Shown here piece after piece: positions 36,467 to 45,206 of a stretch of DNA of 64,000 nucleotides (its first letter is position 1; every line of letters starts with the position of its first letter). The notes beneath the pieces were generated by a model. The model saw only the letters and a program-made list of their open reading frames with translations, searched no databases and was not told where the DNA came from. Both the position numbers and the translations under genes were made by a program. Location: assembly GCA_015272395.1 (NCBI GenBank), contig JACYLQ010000034.1:1-64000 (forward strand). Direction: 5' to 3'. This DNA comes from Calothrix sp. C42_A2020_038. Its GTDB lineage: Bacteria > Cyanobacteriota > Cyanobacteriia > Cyanobacteriales > Nostocaceae.

Positions 36467-37294
36467 TTACTTAATAAACGTTTGGTCATTTTTCAAATTT
36501 CCACAAGATTTATCTGGAGTCAAACTACTGTACTCATCGACTAAACATAAATTCCTGATTTCGTAAATTTCCAACTTATCCGTGCGGACACTATAAATAG
36601 CTTTTTGTAAATCAGTCTTCATACTAACCTGCGGAAAAGCAAAAGAATCTACTGAACGTACAAGCAAATCTTTATTAAACGGAGTGATAATACTCTGATT
36701 AGTAGATTGCCTTTTTTGGATTAAATCTGCAACCATCCCAACTTGCCACTTTCCAGGAGCTATTTTCTTCGGAGGGTATATCCGTTTCACAGCTAACTGG
36801 GATGTAATAGCTTGACTGGAATTACTAAAAACTTCGGGTGGTGTCATTTCCGCTATTTTTACCAAAAACCCTTTACGAAAGTCTTCAGATAAACCAAACC
36901 CCGCAACCCAACTTGTTGTACTCAGCTTTTGACTTCCCTTCCTAGTTGGTACTGATATACCATTATCTCTTTGCGGTTGTGTTGCTTCGTCGATCGACTG
37001 GGGTGGTAACTTGCCAGACCAGTTAAACATTAAGGTCATTGTCTTATTGACGAACTGTCGTATTGTTTCTGGTTGAGGTTCTAAGTTAGATTGAATTTCT
37101 TGAGAACCAATATCGACTGTCTTACCATCTACTAATTGGACAAAATTGGGAGGTTTTTGTAAATTCATGCGATGAATACTAAACCCCTGTAATACCAACA
37201 CAAATAAAGCGAGTAAATGTAATCCAAAAGTTGTGAGTGCGAAAATGGTCAAAACACTTGTTTTCGCTTTCTTTTTCTCTAGTAACCGCACCAT
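36467..37294 (-). CDS. VirB8-like bitopic protein, copy 1
   Basis: The 275-residue protein has a membrane helix at about 13-36 and a periplasmic domain with VQLVDGKTVDI, QPETIRQFVNKTMTLMFNWS and a C-terminal KLEIYEIRN ending shared in pattern with copy 2 (RLQIYNVCD). The match to VirB8 is by topology, length and place in the operon between VirB6-like and VirB10-like genes, not by a clear motif. 12 bp separate the two copies. Confidence 0.55.
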   Translation of the reverse strand: MVRLLEKKKAKTSVLTIFALTTFGLHLLALFVLVLQGFSIHRMNLQKPPNFVQLVDGKTVDIGSQEIQSNLEPQPETIRQFVNKTMTLMFNWSGKLPPQSIDEATQPQRDNGISVPTRKGSQKLSTTSWVAGFGLSEDFRKGFLVKIAEMTPPEVFSNSSQAITSQLAVKRIYPPKKIAPGKWQVGMVADLIQKRQSTNQSIITPFNKDLLVRSVDSFAFPQVSMKTDLQKAIYSVRTDKLEIYEIRNLCLVDEYSSLTPDKSCGNLKNDQTFIK

Positions 37295-37305
37295 TTACAC
37301 CACTC

Positions 37306-38331
37306 CTAAACCCGATCTTTTACCGAACTAATGGCGTTAAAAACAGCAAAACCTCCTGCACCTGCTATAACTAAAGATACGATAGGCGCCAGTAAACCGA
37401 GAAAAATCATAAACCACATTAAATCTGGGTTGCTATTGACATCTTGTCCAGTCCCATTGATTATGACTGCGGCAGTTGATATTGCGATAATATTAAAGGA
37501 AATTTTAGAAATACCTAAAGATATAAACCCTGTTAACCATGCAAAAATTGGTTTACCTGCCACAGGTAGCAATGAACCACCTACTGCCAGGGGTCCCAAA
37601 GCAGCAGTTAGTAACATCGTAGCTTCGATTAAATTCTGAAACGCATACTGTAACGAAACAAAAAAGTTTTTAATAATCGTTTGCACTGTTGAACCCAGTA
37701 AAGCATTAAATGCACTTTCGGATACACCACCAGTACTATAGGCGATGCTGTTGACCTTTGTTTCCAAGCGGTCTATCCAAATTTGATTTCCGTATAAATT
37801 ACGATATTCTTGCCAAAGCTGACTTGCTTTTTCACTCGCTCTAACTAAGCATTGACTTTGTTGTTCTCCAAGCAGTGACCCACATGGACGCAGTAAAGAC
37901 CCAGCTATTTCTTCACCTGTACTCATATTCAAAGCTTGTTGGTACAGTTTATTTGCATCTGCAGTTGCGACTATTTGCTGGTTGGCTGTATTTAATACAT
38001 TTCTTACTCCTAACGTGAGGTTAGATAACACACTTCCATTCGGAGAATTAGTTAATAAAATTACGACTATAAATGGCCATATCAAAGCAGATATTGGTCG
38101 CGAATATTCACTATATATTAAATCTTTAAGCCATTGAAACATGAAAAACAACAATGTTCCAACAGCAAAAAAGATACCTAAATTTGTTAAACTACCATAG
38201 AAACTATTGGTATTATTTTGTAATAAATCTAACCATTGTTTATCCCAAGCTTCAGCAATATTTCGAGATGTAGTGGCGCCACTACCAATAAGATTATCTA
38301 TACCAGTTTGAGCCAGGGTAAAGAAAAACAT
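37306..38331 (-). CDS. VirB6/TrbL-like polytopic membrane protein
   Basis: The 341-residue protein has about six membrane helices: LGIFFAVGTLLFFMFQWL, ISALIWPFIVVILL, a central periplasmic part with Cys pairs, then ATMLLTAALGPLAVGGSLLP, ISFNIIAISTAAVI and LMWFMIFLGLLAPIVSLVIA. VirB6/TrbL proteins form the inner-membrane translocation pore in T4SS. The match rests on topology and position after the VirB5-like gene (5 bp). Confidence 0.65.
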   Translation of the reverse strand: MFFFTLAQTGIDNLIGSGATTSRNIAEAWDKQWLDLLQNNTNSFYGSLTNLGIFFAVGTLLFFMFQWLKDLIYSEYSRPISALIWPFIVVILLTNSPNGSVLSNLTLGVRNVLNTANQQIVATADANKLYQQALNMSTGEEIAGSLLRPCGSLLGEQQSQCLVRASEKASQLWQEYRNLYGNQIWIDRLETKVNSIAYSTGGVSESAFNALLGSTVQTIIKNFFVSLQYAFQNLIEATMLLTAALGPLAVGGSLLPVAGKPIFAWLTGFISLGISKISFNIIAISTAAVIINGTGQDVNSNPDLMWFMIFLGLLAPIVSLVIAGAGGFAVFNAISSVKDRV

Positions 38332-38336
38332 ATATA

Positions 38337-39128
38337 CTAATTATTTTCTGATTTTCGGCCAAATAAATCAGTTTGAGATGTAGTTCGCAAAAGTCGCGCT
38401 GCTTCGGTAGAGTTATCTATTCGACGCGCATGGTTGATGTTTTCCATCTGCTGTCCAATGTTAGCGAGGTTCAAATTTGAGTATTGTAAAAGTTGGTTTT
38501 CATGAATTGTTTGGGCTAAAGTTTCAGCCAGAATTTTTGACTGGTCACGCTGTATTCTGATTTGTTGTAGCTGTAGGTTAGATTGGTTGATGGCACTGAG
38601 TAGAGAACCGATGACTGAAATATTACCTCCTAGTCGAGCAATTTGACTTTGAACGTCGGTAACAAAATCATCGTTAATGTTTTCTGCTTCTTCACTAAAT
38701 GCATCAATCCTTTTTAGCTCTGTTTCAATGTTCTCTAGTTTGATTTTTGTCCGTAGTTGTCCATTGTAACCAAGAGTACCAACAGCAGAACTACGAAATA
38801 TCAAACGGTTCATTTCGTTGCTAAATAGCGTTGAGTTCAGTAGGGGATTTGTTTCATAGTTACTGGTTAACAAGTTATTATATATGTTATTGCTTAGATT
38901 TTCGGCGGCGCCAATAGGGTTGGGAATATTGAGTTCTCCTGTGGCGCCAGTTATGGCACCTTGACTTTGAATTTGTAAAGGTTTTAACTGGTTTAAGTTA
39001 TTTCTCAAATGGTTCTGTAAATCTGCTGAATAAGATTGAAAATCTGTCCAAACTTGTCCTAATTGGGCACTAGCTGGTAAAATAGCCAAAAATAATGAAA
39101 AAGCAGAGAAAATAAAGATTTTTTTCAT
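38337..39128 (-). CDS. VirB5/TrbJ-like secreted protein
   Basis: About 263 residues from the ATG at 39128, which opens a clean signal peptide (KKIFIFSAFSLFLAILPASA, cut near AQ). The mature part is helical and coiled-coil-rich, like TrbJ/VirB5, the minor pilus-tip or adhesin component. A TTG at 39158 that overlaps the VirB4-like stop would add ten residues before the signal peptide. It lies between the VirB4-like and VirB6-like genes, exactly where virB5 sits in classic T4SS operons. Confidence 0.65.
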   Translation of the reverse strand: MKKIFIFSAFSLFLAILPASAQLGQVWTDFQSYSADLQNHLRNNLNQLKPLQIQSQGAITGATGELNIPNPIGAAENLSNNIYNNLLTSNYETNPLLNSTLFSNEMNRLIFRSSAVGTLGYNGQLRTKIKLENIETELKRIDAFSEEAENINDDFVTDVQSQIARLGGNISVIGSLLSAINQSNLQLQQIRIQRDQSKILAETLAQTIHENQLLQYSNLNLANIGQQMENINHARRIDNSTEAARLLRTTSQTDLFGRKSENN

Positions 39129-39154
39129 ATATAGGAAGGACAGAAAGGAAGAAT

Positions 39155-41896
39155 TCAACGAGATTTACGTAAGGATGTAATTAGTTGATGGGCAAAGGAG
39201 GATATTGCCTCATATTTATCAGGATATTTTTTCATAATTTGGTTGCGCGCGTTTTGTTCATTAGGGTTATTTGCGACTACTGCGAGTTGTTCATAACCAG
39301 GATAGTAACGACAAAAGGTGTAAATACCATTATTGTCGAGTAACCATTGACTGTATACTGCTTCTTTGCGTGGGAAGAAGCTTTCCGATGCATTACGCGA
39401 AATGATTTCGCGCGGATATTTTAGTATATCCACGAAGCTGTCGATGGCAACGGGTTGAATACGTCCGACTAATCGTGTTGTTAAATTTTGTAAGATTTTA
39501 GATGCAGCTTTGGATTTGGCAATCGTATCGGGGTCTTGGGCTGATAGAATCACACGTATTCCAGCTTTGGCGCCGTTGGCACATATTCTACCAACAAGGT
39601 TAGCGATTTGCTCGAACTCAAACAAAATTGGCGCCTCGTCGATGAAGAATATTGATGCTGGGTTACTTAATGCACGACGCAGTGCGGCGGAGTAGGCACT
39701 CAATGATAATATTGCTGCATCTTCATTGTCTGATAAATTTCGTAACGCAAATACTAACAGTTGAGCATCGGTAGGAAAGCTGGATGGTGCTGATATTGCT
39801 TGTCCAACTCGACTTGATAACCAAAACCGTAACCGCAAACGTATTTGACTGAGTGCGTCTTCGACTCTGCTACTCATTGCATCGAGTTGAAGATGTTCGG
39901 GTGAACAAAAATAGAGAAAATCTTCCAAAGTTGGGGTTTTTTGCCAAGCGACACTGCCAAAACCTCCTGCCAATGCCATCTGGTATCTTTGTTGTATCCC
40001 CTCATCAGCAAAGAATGCTGTTAAGGCAATATTTAACAGCGAACGTACTGTCTGCGATAGCAAAGCGTTTTCAGTTTCGGCACCTAATACCATTGTCATG
40101 AGTGCCGATTCCAGAAAAGCAATATAATCTAGCTGACGGTCACGCTGTTCTTCCGGTGATAACGACCGTAAATCTGGCTGTTCAAACAAATTATTCGATT
40201 GTTTAGATATATCAAAATAGGCGCCTCCTTCAATAAACTGTGTGTAGTCGGTAAATGTAGAAGTTCCATCAGGTTTGGGAAAATCTAATGCCACCACAGG
40301 TATATTATGAGCCAATGCTTGCGTTAATATACCTGAAACTAATACAGACTTACCAGCGCGTGTTGTTGCAAATAAAGCTAAATTCTTATGTTCGTTAAAC
40401 AAATCTAAATGTATTGGTGTTCCACCTTCCTCTGCGATCAACTCAAACCCATAATTATCACTGGGTTTTGTTAACACTAAAGGCATTAACCCAGGCACTT
40501 CACTGGTTAAATATAATTGGCGCCGATTAAAAGGTTTGGCTAATAACTTTTCCCACACAATTGGTAATGTCTGTAGCCATATCTTCCAAACATACTGAGT
40601 TTCCCTAACTACCTCTGCCGGACGTTGAAAACAGTTTTCAATATATCTTGTTGCTTCATCTAATGTTTCCACAGTTGGACGGTGGACAAGAATAACGACA
40701 CCTGCATAAATTGGTACGGCGCCTTCGTATAATTGTTCTTGTGCGGCTACAGATTTTCGTAATTTTAATTGAGCATTAACGTCAATGGTTTTACTTTTCT
40801 CTTGAGCCATAATCGCCGTCATATTAGACTGCTTCAAGACTCGTTGTAAAGTAGTTTTAACCAAGGCTGGATTTGCAGCAGTTAGTTGACAAAAAATTTC
40901 AGTATCAACAACTGCCTCACGGGCTAATAATTCCCATAGATATCGTAACTGTGCCGTTTGGTTTTGCCAACTACCTGGTTTTTCGACAAACGTTAAACCA
41001 GCAATGTAGTTGCCTTTAACATAAATCCAACGACGGTCAGCACAGGGTATACCCGACTTCATCAACAGCGTTGTGCTGTGAATATTTTCTAATAACAACT
41101 TGGTGCTAGCTAAATCAGAATAAGCTTCTTCACGGAGTCCATTGTCATCAAAACTCAATAATTGGGGGATAGGGATAGGTGAATCATCATTAAAACGGCG
41201 CCAAATTTCGCACCAAAGTTGTTCAGCATTTAAAGGTTGCACATCTAAGGCCATTTTGTTAGCCAATATTTGCTCCCAGCGACAAAATCCTTTGTAAGCA
41301 TCACTGATGATTGTTTCGAGTCGTTGATTTTCGACTTCTGCGACTTCACCTTTAAATTTGAGCCACCACAATTCGGTTTTAGCTAAAATTCGTTCTATCC
41401 AATCATTTGTACTAGTAGTATTACTTTCGACTGTATAAGTAACATAAATTCTGAGAAACTTAGGTTTGCGAACACCTTGCTGGGTGAGTTCTTTGACGCG
41501 GGCGCGTTCAGCGAGCAATAGGAATTTAATATCTTTGGAGGGGACGTTTTTGATCAGCGATGTAAGTTCAGCTTGTCGTAGAACATCTGAACTAAAAGAG
41601 CCTAAATGAAAAGTAAGTTGTTCGTTGACGGGAATATCTTTTAAACCAGCTTCGATGTTACTAACTATTTGGTCAATTTGTTCAATTCTGAGGGTAGTGT
41701 GAATACCTCGACACTCAAAACCGAAAACAAAGCATAATCGATCTTTTTGAGTTCCTTGGGTCAAAATATAGGCGCCAATATCGCGTCCAGCAAGCGAGAT
41801 ACGTAACATCGTCGCAAGATGAAGCGCGTCCTCAAAGGGGGTTAATCTTTCACTACCTGTTGCTTCGACGCTTTGTTTTCCGATTTTTTCCTTCAT
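39155..41896 (-). CDS. VirB4/TraC-like T4SS ATPase
   Basis: The 913-residue protein has an N-terminal VirB4-type domain (about 1-450). The RecA-like ATPase domain has Walker A ATTRAGKSVLVSG (about 505-517) and Walker B ASIFFIDEAPILFEF (about 745-760); conserved downstream parts include VILSAQDPDTIAKS. VirB4 is the one ATPase found in all T4SS and powers assembly and transport. Its start lies inside the last 44 bp of the VirB3-like gene. It is the strongest marker that this operon is a T4SS-type machine. Confidence 0.85.
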   Translation of the reverse strand: MKEKIGKQSVEATGSERLTPFEDALHLATMLRISLAGRDIGAYILTQGTQKDRLCFVFGFECRGIHTTLRIEQIDQIVSNIEAGLKDIPVNEQLTFHLGSFSSDVLRQAELTSLIKNVPSKDIKFLLLAERARVKELTQQGVRKPKFLRIYVTYTVESNTTSTNDWIERILAKTELWWLKFKGEVAEVENQRLETIISDAYKGFCRWEQILANKMALDVQPLNAEQLWCEIWRRFNDDSPIPIPQLLSFDDNGLREEAYSDLASTKLLLENIHSTTLLMKSGIPCADRRWIYVKGNYIAGLTFVEKPGSWQNQTAQLRYLWELLAREAVVDTEIFCQLTAANPALVKTTLQRVLKQSNMTAIMAQEKSKTIDVNAQLKLRKSVAAQEQLYEGAVPIYAGVVILVHRPTVETLDEATRYIENCFQRPAEVVRETQYVWKIWLQTLPIVWEKLLAKPFNRRQLYLTSEVPGLMPLVLTKPSDNYGFELIAEEGGTPIHLDLFNEHKNLALFATTRAGKSVLVSGILTQALAHNIPVVALDFPKPDGTSTFTDYTQFIEGGAYFDISKQSNNLFEQPDLRSLSPEEQRDRQLDYIAFLESALMTMVLGAETENALLSQTVRSLLNIALTAFFADEGIQQRYQMALAGGFGSVAWQKTPTLEDFLYFCSPEHLQLDAMSSRVEDALSQIRLRLRFWLSSRVGQAISAPSSFPTDAQLLVFALRNLSDNEDAAILSLSAYSAALRRALSNPASIFFIDEAPILFEFEQIANLVGRICANGAKAGIRVILSAQDPDTIAKSKAASKILQNLTTRLVGRIQPVAIDSFVDILKYPREIISRNASESFFPRKEAVYSQWLLDNNGIYTFCRYYPGYEQLAVVANNPNEQNARNQIMKKYPDKYEAISSFAHQLITSLRKSR

Positions 41897-42215
41897 GTTT
41901 GCTCAGGATGCTTTGATAACGGGCAAATCCTCTCGTCCAAGTCGGAACACCGATAAATTTACTTAAAAAGCGCCAACTTTTCCCACCAGTTAGTATCCAC
42001 CAAGTGGCAATTCCCCATATAGCGACCAATACTGTCCACAACCACTTTTGGAATTCATCAGGAAATAATCCTCCAAAGATGCCATTGACGATGAAATATG
42101 AGGCCAGAGCGATAACTGTCCAAGGAAGCACCTGGTCAGCGGGGATCGGACCGAGCGAAGGTTGACTACCGAGGATGCGATTTACCGGACGAATTTTGTC
42201 TTTATCCTGACTCAT
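41853..42215 (-). CDS. VirB3/TrbD-like small membrane protein
   Basis: The 120-residue protein has two close hydrophobic segments (PWTVIALASYFIVNGIFGGL and WLWTVLVAIWGIATWWIL) after a polar N terminus, then a basic tail (GKNRKTKRRSNR). VirB3 proteins have this size and topology and usually sit directly before virB4, often overlapping or fused. Here they overlap by 44 bp. Confidence 0.65.
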   Translation of the reverse strand: MSQDKDKIRPVNRILGSQPSLGPIPADQVLPWTVIALASYFIVNGIFGGLFPDEFQKWLWTVLVAIWGIATWWILTGGKSWRFLSKFIGVPTWTRGFARYQSILSKHEGKNRKTKRRSNR

Positions 42216-42218
42216 GTA

Positions 42219-42812
42219 TCAACTACCGATAACAAAACCTGTAAGTACGTCAGCAATTGTGACTGCAATAACTACTAACAAGGGTGTTCGAGCGATATTT
42301 TGCCAATCATCGTCTCTACGAACTGCATTGATTACACCAATCAAAGAAATTGCGATGTAAAGTAAATACAATGCTCGCATGACGTTAAAAATTAAACTAA
42401 CTGCCGCTTGCGTATTTGTGGCATTACCACTGGCGTTTTGCGTTAAATTATTCTTGAAAAAATCCTCCGCGCGTTTAAAGAACTGAGCTTGAGCAGGGTC
42501 TGCAAAATAGTCTAACCAAAAGCAAACCAAGATAGTAGCGATTGCAACAACCTGTAAAAATACAATTTGTCGTCTTGGCAAGTTAACTTGGCGCCCGATT
42601 TGGTGTATTACTACAACGATTAAACTGCCTGCGAGTAAACAAACTAGGAGTATGGGACTTTTGAGGCTGATTACGCTCAGAAGTATGGTGCAAGCTACCA
42701 AGAAAGGTATTGCTTCACGCACCATAAAATACAAATATTTCATCAGTAGTATTACCAGACTCGACGCTTGTGAACTAAACCTGCTGCCAGTAATCTGTTT
42801 AAACATTGACAA
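42219..42812 (-). CDS. VirB2-like membrane protein, possible pilin with extra N-terminal helices
   Basis: The 197-residue protein has two N-terminal helices and a third ending in a cleavage-like AQAQ (about 111). A polar segment of about 35 residues rich in Asn/Thr follows, then two helices (LIFNVMRALYLLYIAISLIG and PLLVVIAVTIADVLTGFVIG) joined by a charged turn (RRDDDWQN). The last part has the VirB2/TrbC pilin layout. It is the first gene of the operon, where virB2 belongs. It is long for a pilin, so it may be processed or have another role. Confidence 0.5.
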   Translation of the reverse strand: MSMFKQITGSRFSSQASSLVILLMKYLYFMVREAIPFLVACTILLSVISLKSPILLVCLLAGSLIVVVIHQIGRQVNLPRRQIVFLQVVAIATILVCFWLDYFADPAQAQFFKRAEDFFKNNLTQNASGNATNTQAAVSLIFNVMRALYLLYIAISLIGVINAVRRDDDWQNIARTPLLVVIAVTIADVLTGFVIGS

Positions 42813-43181
42813 TTGTAAAATTAATTAAGTTAATTAGGATTTGCAATTTAGTTTGTTTGCTGTATTAAGTAAATGAATATATGACTATTAATTATACATG
42901 AATTTAATTTACCAGTGAAAAATACGTGCAATTGTAAATTAATTTTAGCAGGTCGTTAGATTTCCAAGTTATCCGACTTTTCTCTCAATCTTCTCTGTGG
43001 CTCTGTGGTGGTAATCATGGCAACGGATGATGAACGGATGTAACGGATAGTTGATTTTAAATAACTAAACTTTGTTTGCTACTAATGGTCTGTGTCATTA
43101 ATTTTGGGTGGTTGTGGAACAGGCAGGGATACTGACTCCACAAGATATTATTTATACCACCAAAACTTATGATATGGAAAA
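42813..43181. other. spacer upstream of the T4SS-like operon
   Basis: This 369-bp stretch has no gene. It contains a direct repeat CTCTGTGG (twice near 42999), three close copies of AACGGAT (43021-43050), and CAACGGATG (43021-43029) inverted at 43191-43199 as CATCCGTTG. The right part near 42813-42900 should hold the promoter of the T4SS-like operon. Confidence 0.4.
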
Positions 43182-43751
43182 CTAACTACTCATCCGTTGC
43201 AAGCTAACCTCCCGAATTTTACGTTTTTTAATGGGTCGCGCGGGGTTCCCGGAATATATGGTCATTGGTTCTAGGGATTGAACGGCAACGCTACCTAATG
43301 TTAATACTGCACCTTTACCAATAGTTACACCTGGTCCTACGATTGATTTAGCGGCCACCCAGCTAGTTTCTTGGATATGAATGGGAGCTATTGATAATTT
43401 GAAGGCAGTATCGTTCCAATCGTGATTACCAGTACATAAATATGTGTTTTGGGATAAACACACATGACTTTCAATTGTCACATGAGCAAGATTATCAATC
43501 CAACAATCTTCACCAATCCAAACGTAGTTACCGATAGTTAGGCGCCAAGGAAATTTGACTCTGACCCCCGGTTTGATGCGAACTTTTAAACCAATTTGCG
43601 CTCCAAATAGACGTAGTACCCAGACTTTGATGTCAGACATTGGCAACCAATGGCATTTAACGAGAGGGGAACCAATGTAATACCATAAAACTTGTTTCCA
43701 TAACGGCGCCCCAGGTGTATATGTGCCGATAGTATATTGGTCTAAACGCAT
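43182..43751 (-). CDS. WcaF-like hexapeptide acetyltransferase
   Basis: The 189-residue protein has a left-handed beta-helix: RLTIGNYVWIGEDCWIDNL, VTIESHVCLSQNTYLCTGNHD with the catalytic-type His in GNHDW, WVAAKSIVGPGVTIGKGAVL and YSGNPARPIKKRKI. It closely matches colanic-acid acetyltransferase WcaF and related enzymes that acetylate surface polysaccharides using acetyl-CoA. It lies between the T4SS-like operon and the polysaccharide cluster. Confidence 0.88.
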   Translation of the reverse strand: MRLDQYTIGTYTPGAPLWKQVLWYYIGSPLVKCHWLPMSDIKVWVLRLFGAQIGLKVRIKPGVRVKFPWRLTIGNYVWIGEDCWIDNLAHVTIESHVCLSQNTYLCTGNHDWNDTAFKLSIAPIHIQETSWVAAKSIVGPGVTIGKGAVLTLGSVAVQSLEPMTIYSGNPARPIKKRKIREVSLQRMSS

Positions 43752-43776
43752 AGATTTAATTCAAATTAATAGCAAA

Positions 43777-43806
43777 ATACCCAACTTCACAGAAGAAGTT
43801 GGGTAT
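43777..43806 (-). terminator. terminator after the 2OG oxygenase gene, 12-bp stem
   Basis: ATACCCAACTTC (43777-43788) pairs perfectly with GAAGTTGGGTAT (43795-43806) across a 6-nt loop, and T-runs flank it on both sides. It lies 17 bp past the 2OG oxygenase stop (minus strand). Confidence 0.75.
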
Positions 43807-43822
43807 ATTTTTTTGTTGTTTC

Positions 43823-44656
43823 TTATTTGCGGAAATAATGGGGTTTTTTAATCCCGTGTTTAAAGACTTTACGAATGCTATTGCGTAACATTGCATCACC
43901 TTGTAGAATTAAGTCTCTCAACTTTTCATCCGGGCGCCCGCGAAAAGAGGTAACGTGAAAGTAATCATGATTTTCGACTGGTTGATTGGAAAAATAGTAA
44001 TTAGATACACAGCAGCGTTGACCTTGATGGTTAATTTTACTAACCGAATGTAAAGATTTTTTATTTGTCACCATAATCACTAGTCGGTTAAACTTACTGT
44101 GAATGGTACGACATTTATTTTTTAAGCCGTTATCCCACAGTTCTAAGTTACCTCCATATTCTTCTTGCCAGTCGGGGGAAACGTAATACAAGAGATTGAG
44201 AACACGATATTTGTCACGGTCTTTGTCATGAGAATTATCGAGATGGGGGTTGAGGAAACAACCGTTATCCATCAAGCTAATGCCACCTGCATAAAGATAT
44301 TCATCGGGAAATAATTGTTCAATTTTAGTAATTTCAGAGATGATTTTCACAACTCTGGGATGTTGAAAAGCATAAATAATTTCTGAAATAATCGGGTTAA
44401 AATTATCGATTTGAATTCCGACATACTTATATTCGCGTAAATCTTTGAGTAGCAACATTTCCTGCTTTTGAGGAAAAGCTTCATATATATGCTTGACATC
44501 GCTTTCGTCTAATAAATTATCAATATAACAGCTATTAATTCTATTTTTAATGCTAAATTCTTGACAAAGAGTATCTTTTGCACTTTCTAATCTACTCGCA
44601 ATAATTGCAGCATATTTTTCTCTTGTTACTAAAGAATGTAAATTACTTGTTTCCAT
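43823..44656 (-). CDS. 2OG-Fe(II) dioxygenase
   Basis: 277 residues from the ATG at 44656 (ETSNLHSLVTREKYA follows); a TTG at 44692 is less likely. The double-stranded beta-helix has the iron facial triad HxD in NPHLDNSHD (about H139, D141), a distal His in KKSLHSVSKI (about 203) and the 2-oxoglutarate Arg in QGQRCCVSNYYFS (about 212). Enzymes of this shape hydroxylate proteins or small molecules, often linked to glycan or lipid tailoring. Its context among surface polysaccharide genes suggests a tailoring role, but the substrate is unknown. Confidence 0.8.
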   Translation of the reverse strand: METSNLHSLVTREKYAAIIASRLESAKDTLCQEFSIKNRINSCYIDNLLDESDVKHIYEAFPQKQEMLLLKDLREYKYVGIQIDNFNPIISEIIYAFQHPRVVKIISEITKIEQLFPDEYLYAGGISLMDNGCFLNPHLDNSHDKDRDKYRVLNLLYYVSPDWQEEYGGNLELWDNGLKNKCRTIHSKFNRLVIMVTNKKSLHSVSKINHQGQRCCVSNYYFSNQPVENHDYFHVTSFRGRPDEKLRDLILQGDAMLRNSIRKVFKHGIKKPHYFRK

Positions 44657-45206
44657 ATAAAAAAGATTTGAGATATTTGATAATTTTTTCAAGTTAATAT
44701 GATAGAATCCGAAAAATTAAAAATTTATTTAATATGAAGCTATGTATAATTATTACAGATTCAGATAAACTTTTGCTAAAGTAGTGATTAAATACATTTA
44801 ATTGATGTATACAATGGATAGAATCAAAAGATAACAGTAATAAATCATTCGTAAAATTCGATATTGTAGAGACATTACATGTAACTTCTCTACATGTGTA
44901 CCATCAACATGCAATCGACTATAATTTTTTAAAAATCATCTAGAGATGCTATAGTCAAATTAAATTATTTTAACGTATGCGCTAATTATCAATACTGAAA
45001 AATAAAATTATCTATATTCTACTTCAATCGAGAATCTAGATTTTTAAAAGCGATTCTATAAATCTACTTAAATTGAAGATAGCTATATTATCATGACTTA
45101 CAAAAATGACACAGTAAAAAAGTATAGTGTGTAACGCTACGACAAAACTTCATGACTAGAATAAAAAACAACAATAGATTAATTTAGCAATAATTAGTTA
45201 AAGCAA
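44657..45206. promoter_or_regulatory. AT-rich divergent promoter region with a palindromic repeat
   Basis: This 550-bp spacer lies between divergent genes. TGTAGAGA (44865-44872) pairs with TCTCTACA (44887-44894) around a TTACATGTAA core, a degenerate relative of the palindrome at 314-342. Otherwise it is AT-rich with no gene visible. It should hold promoters for the oxygenase and for the methyltransferase at 45207. Confidence 0.45.

Noticed and set aside
34280-42812. Integrated conjugative element or plasmid
   Set aside because: No integrase, relaxase, VirD4, att-like repeats or replication gene was seen near the operon; the flanks are surface-glycan genes.
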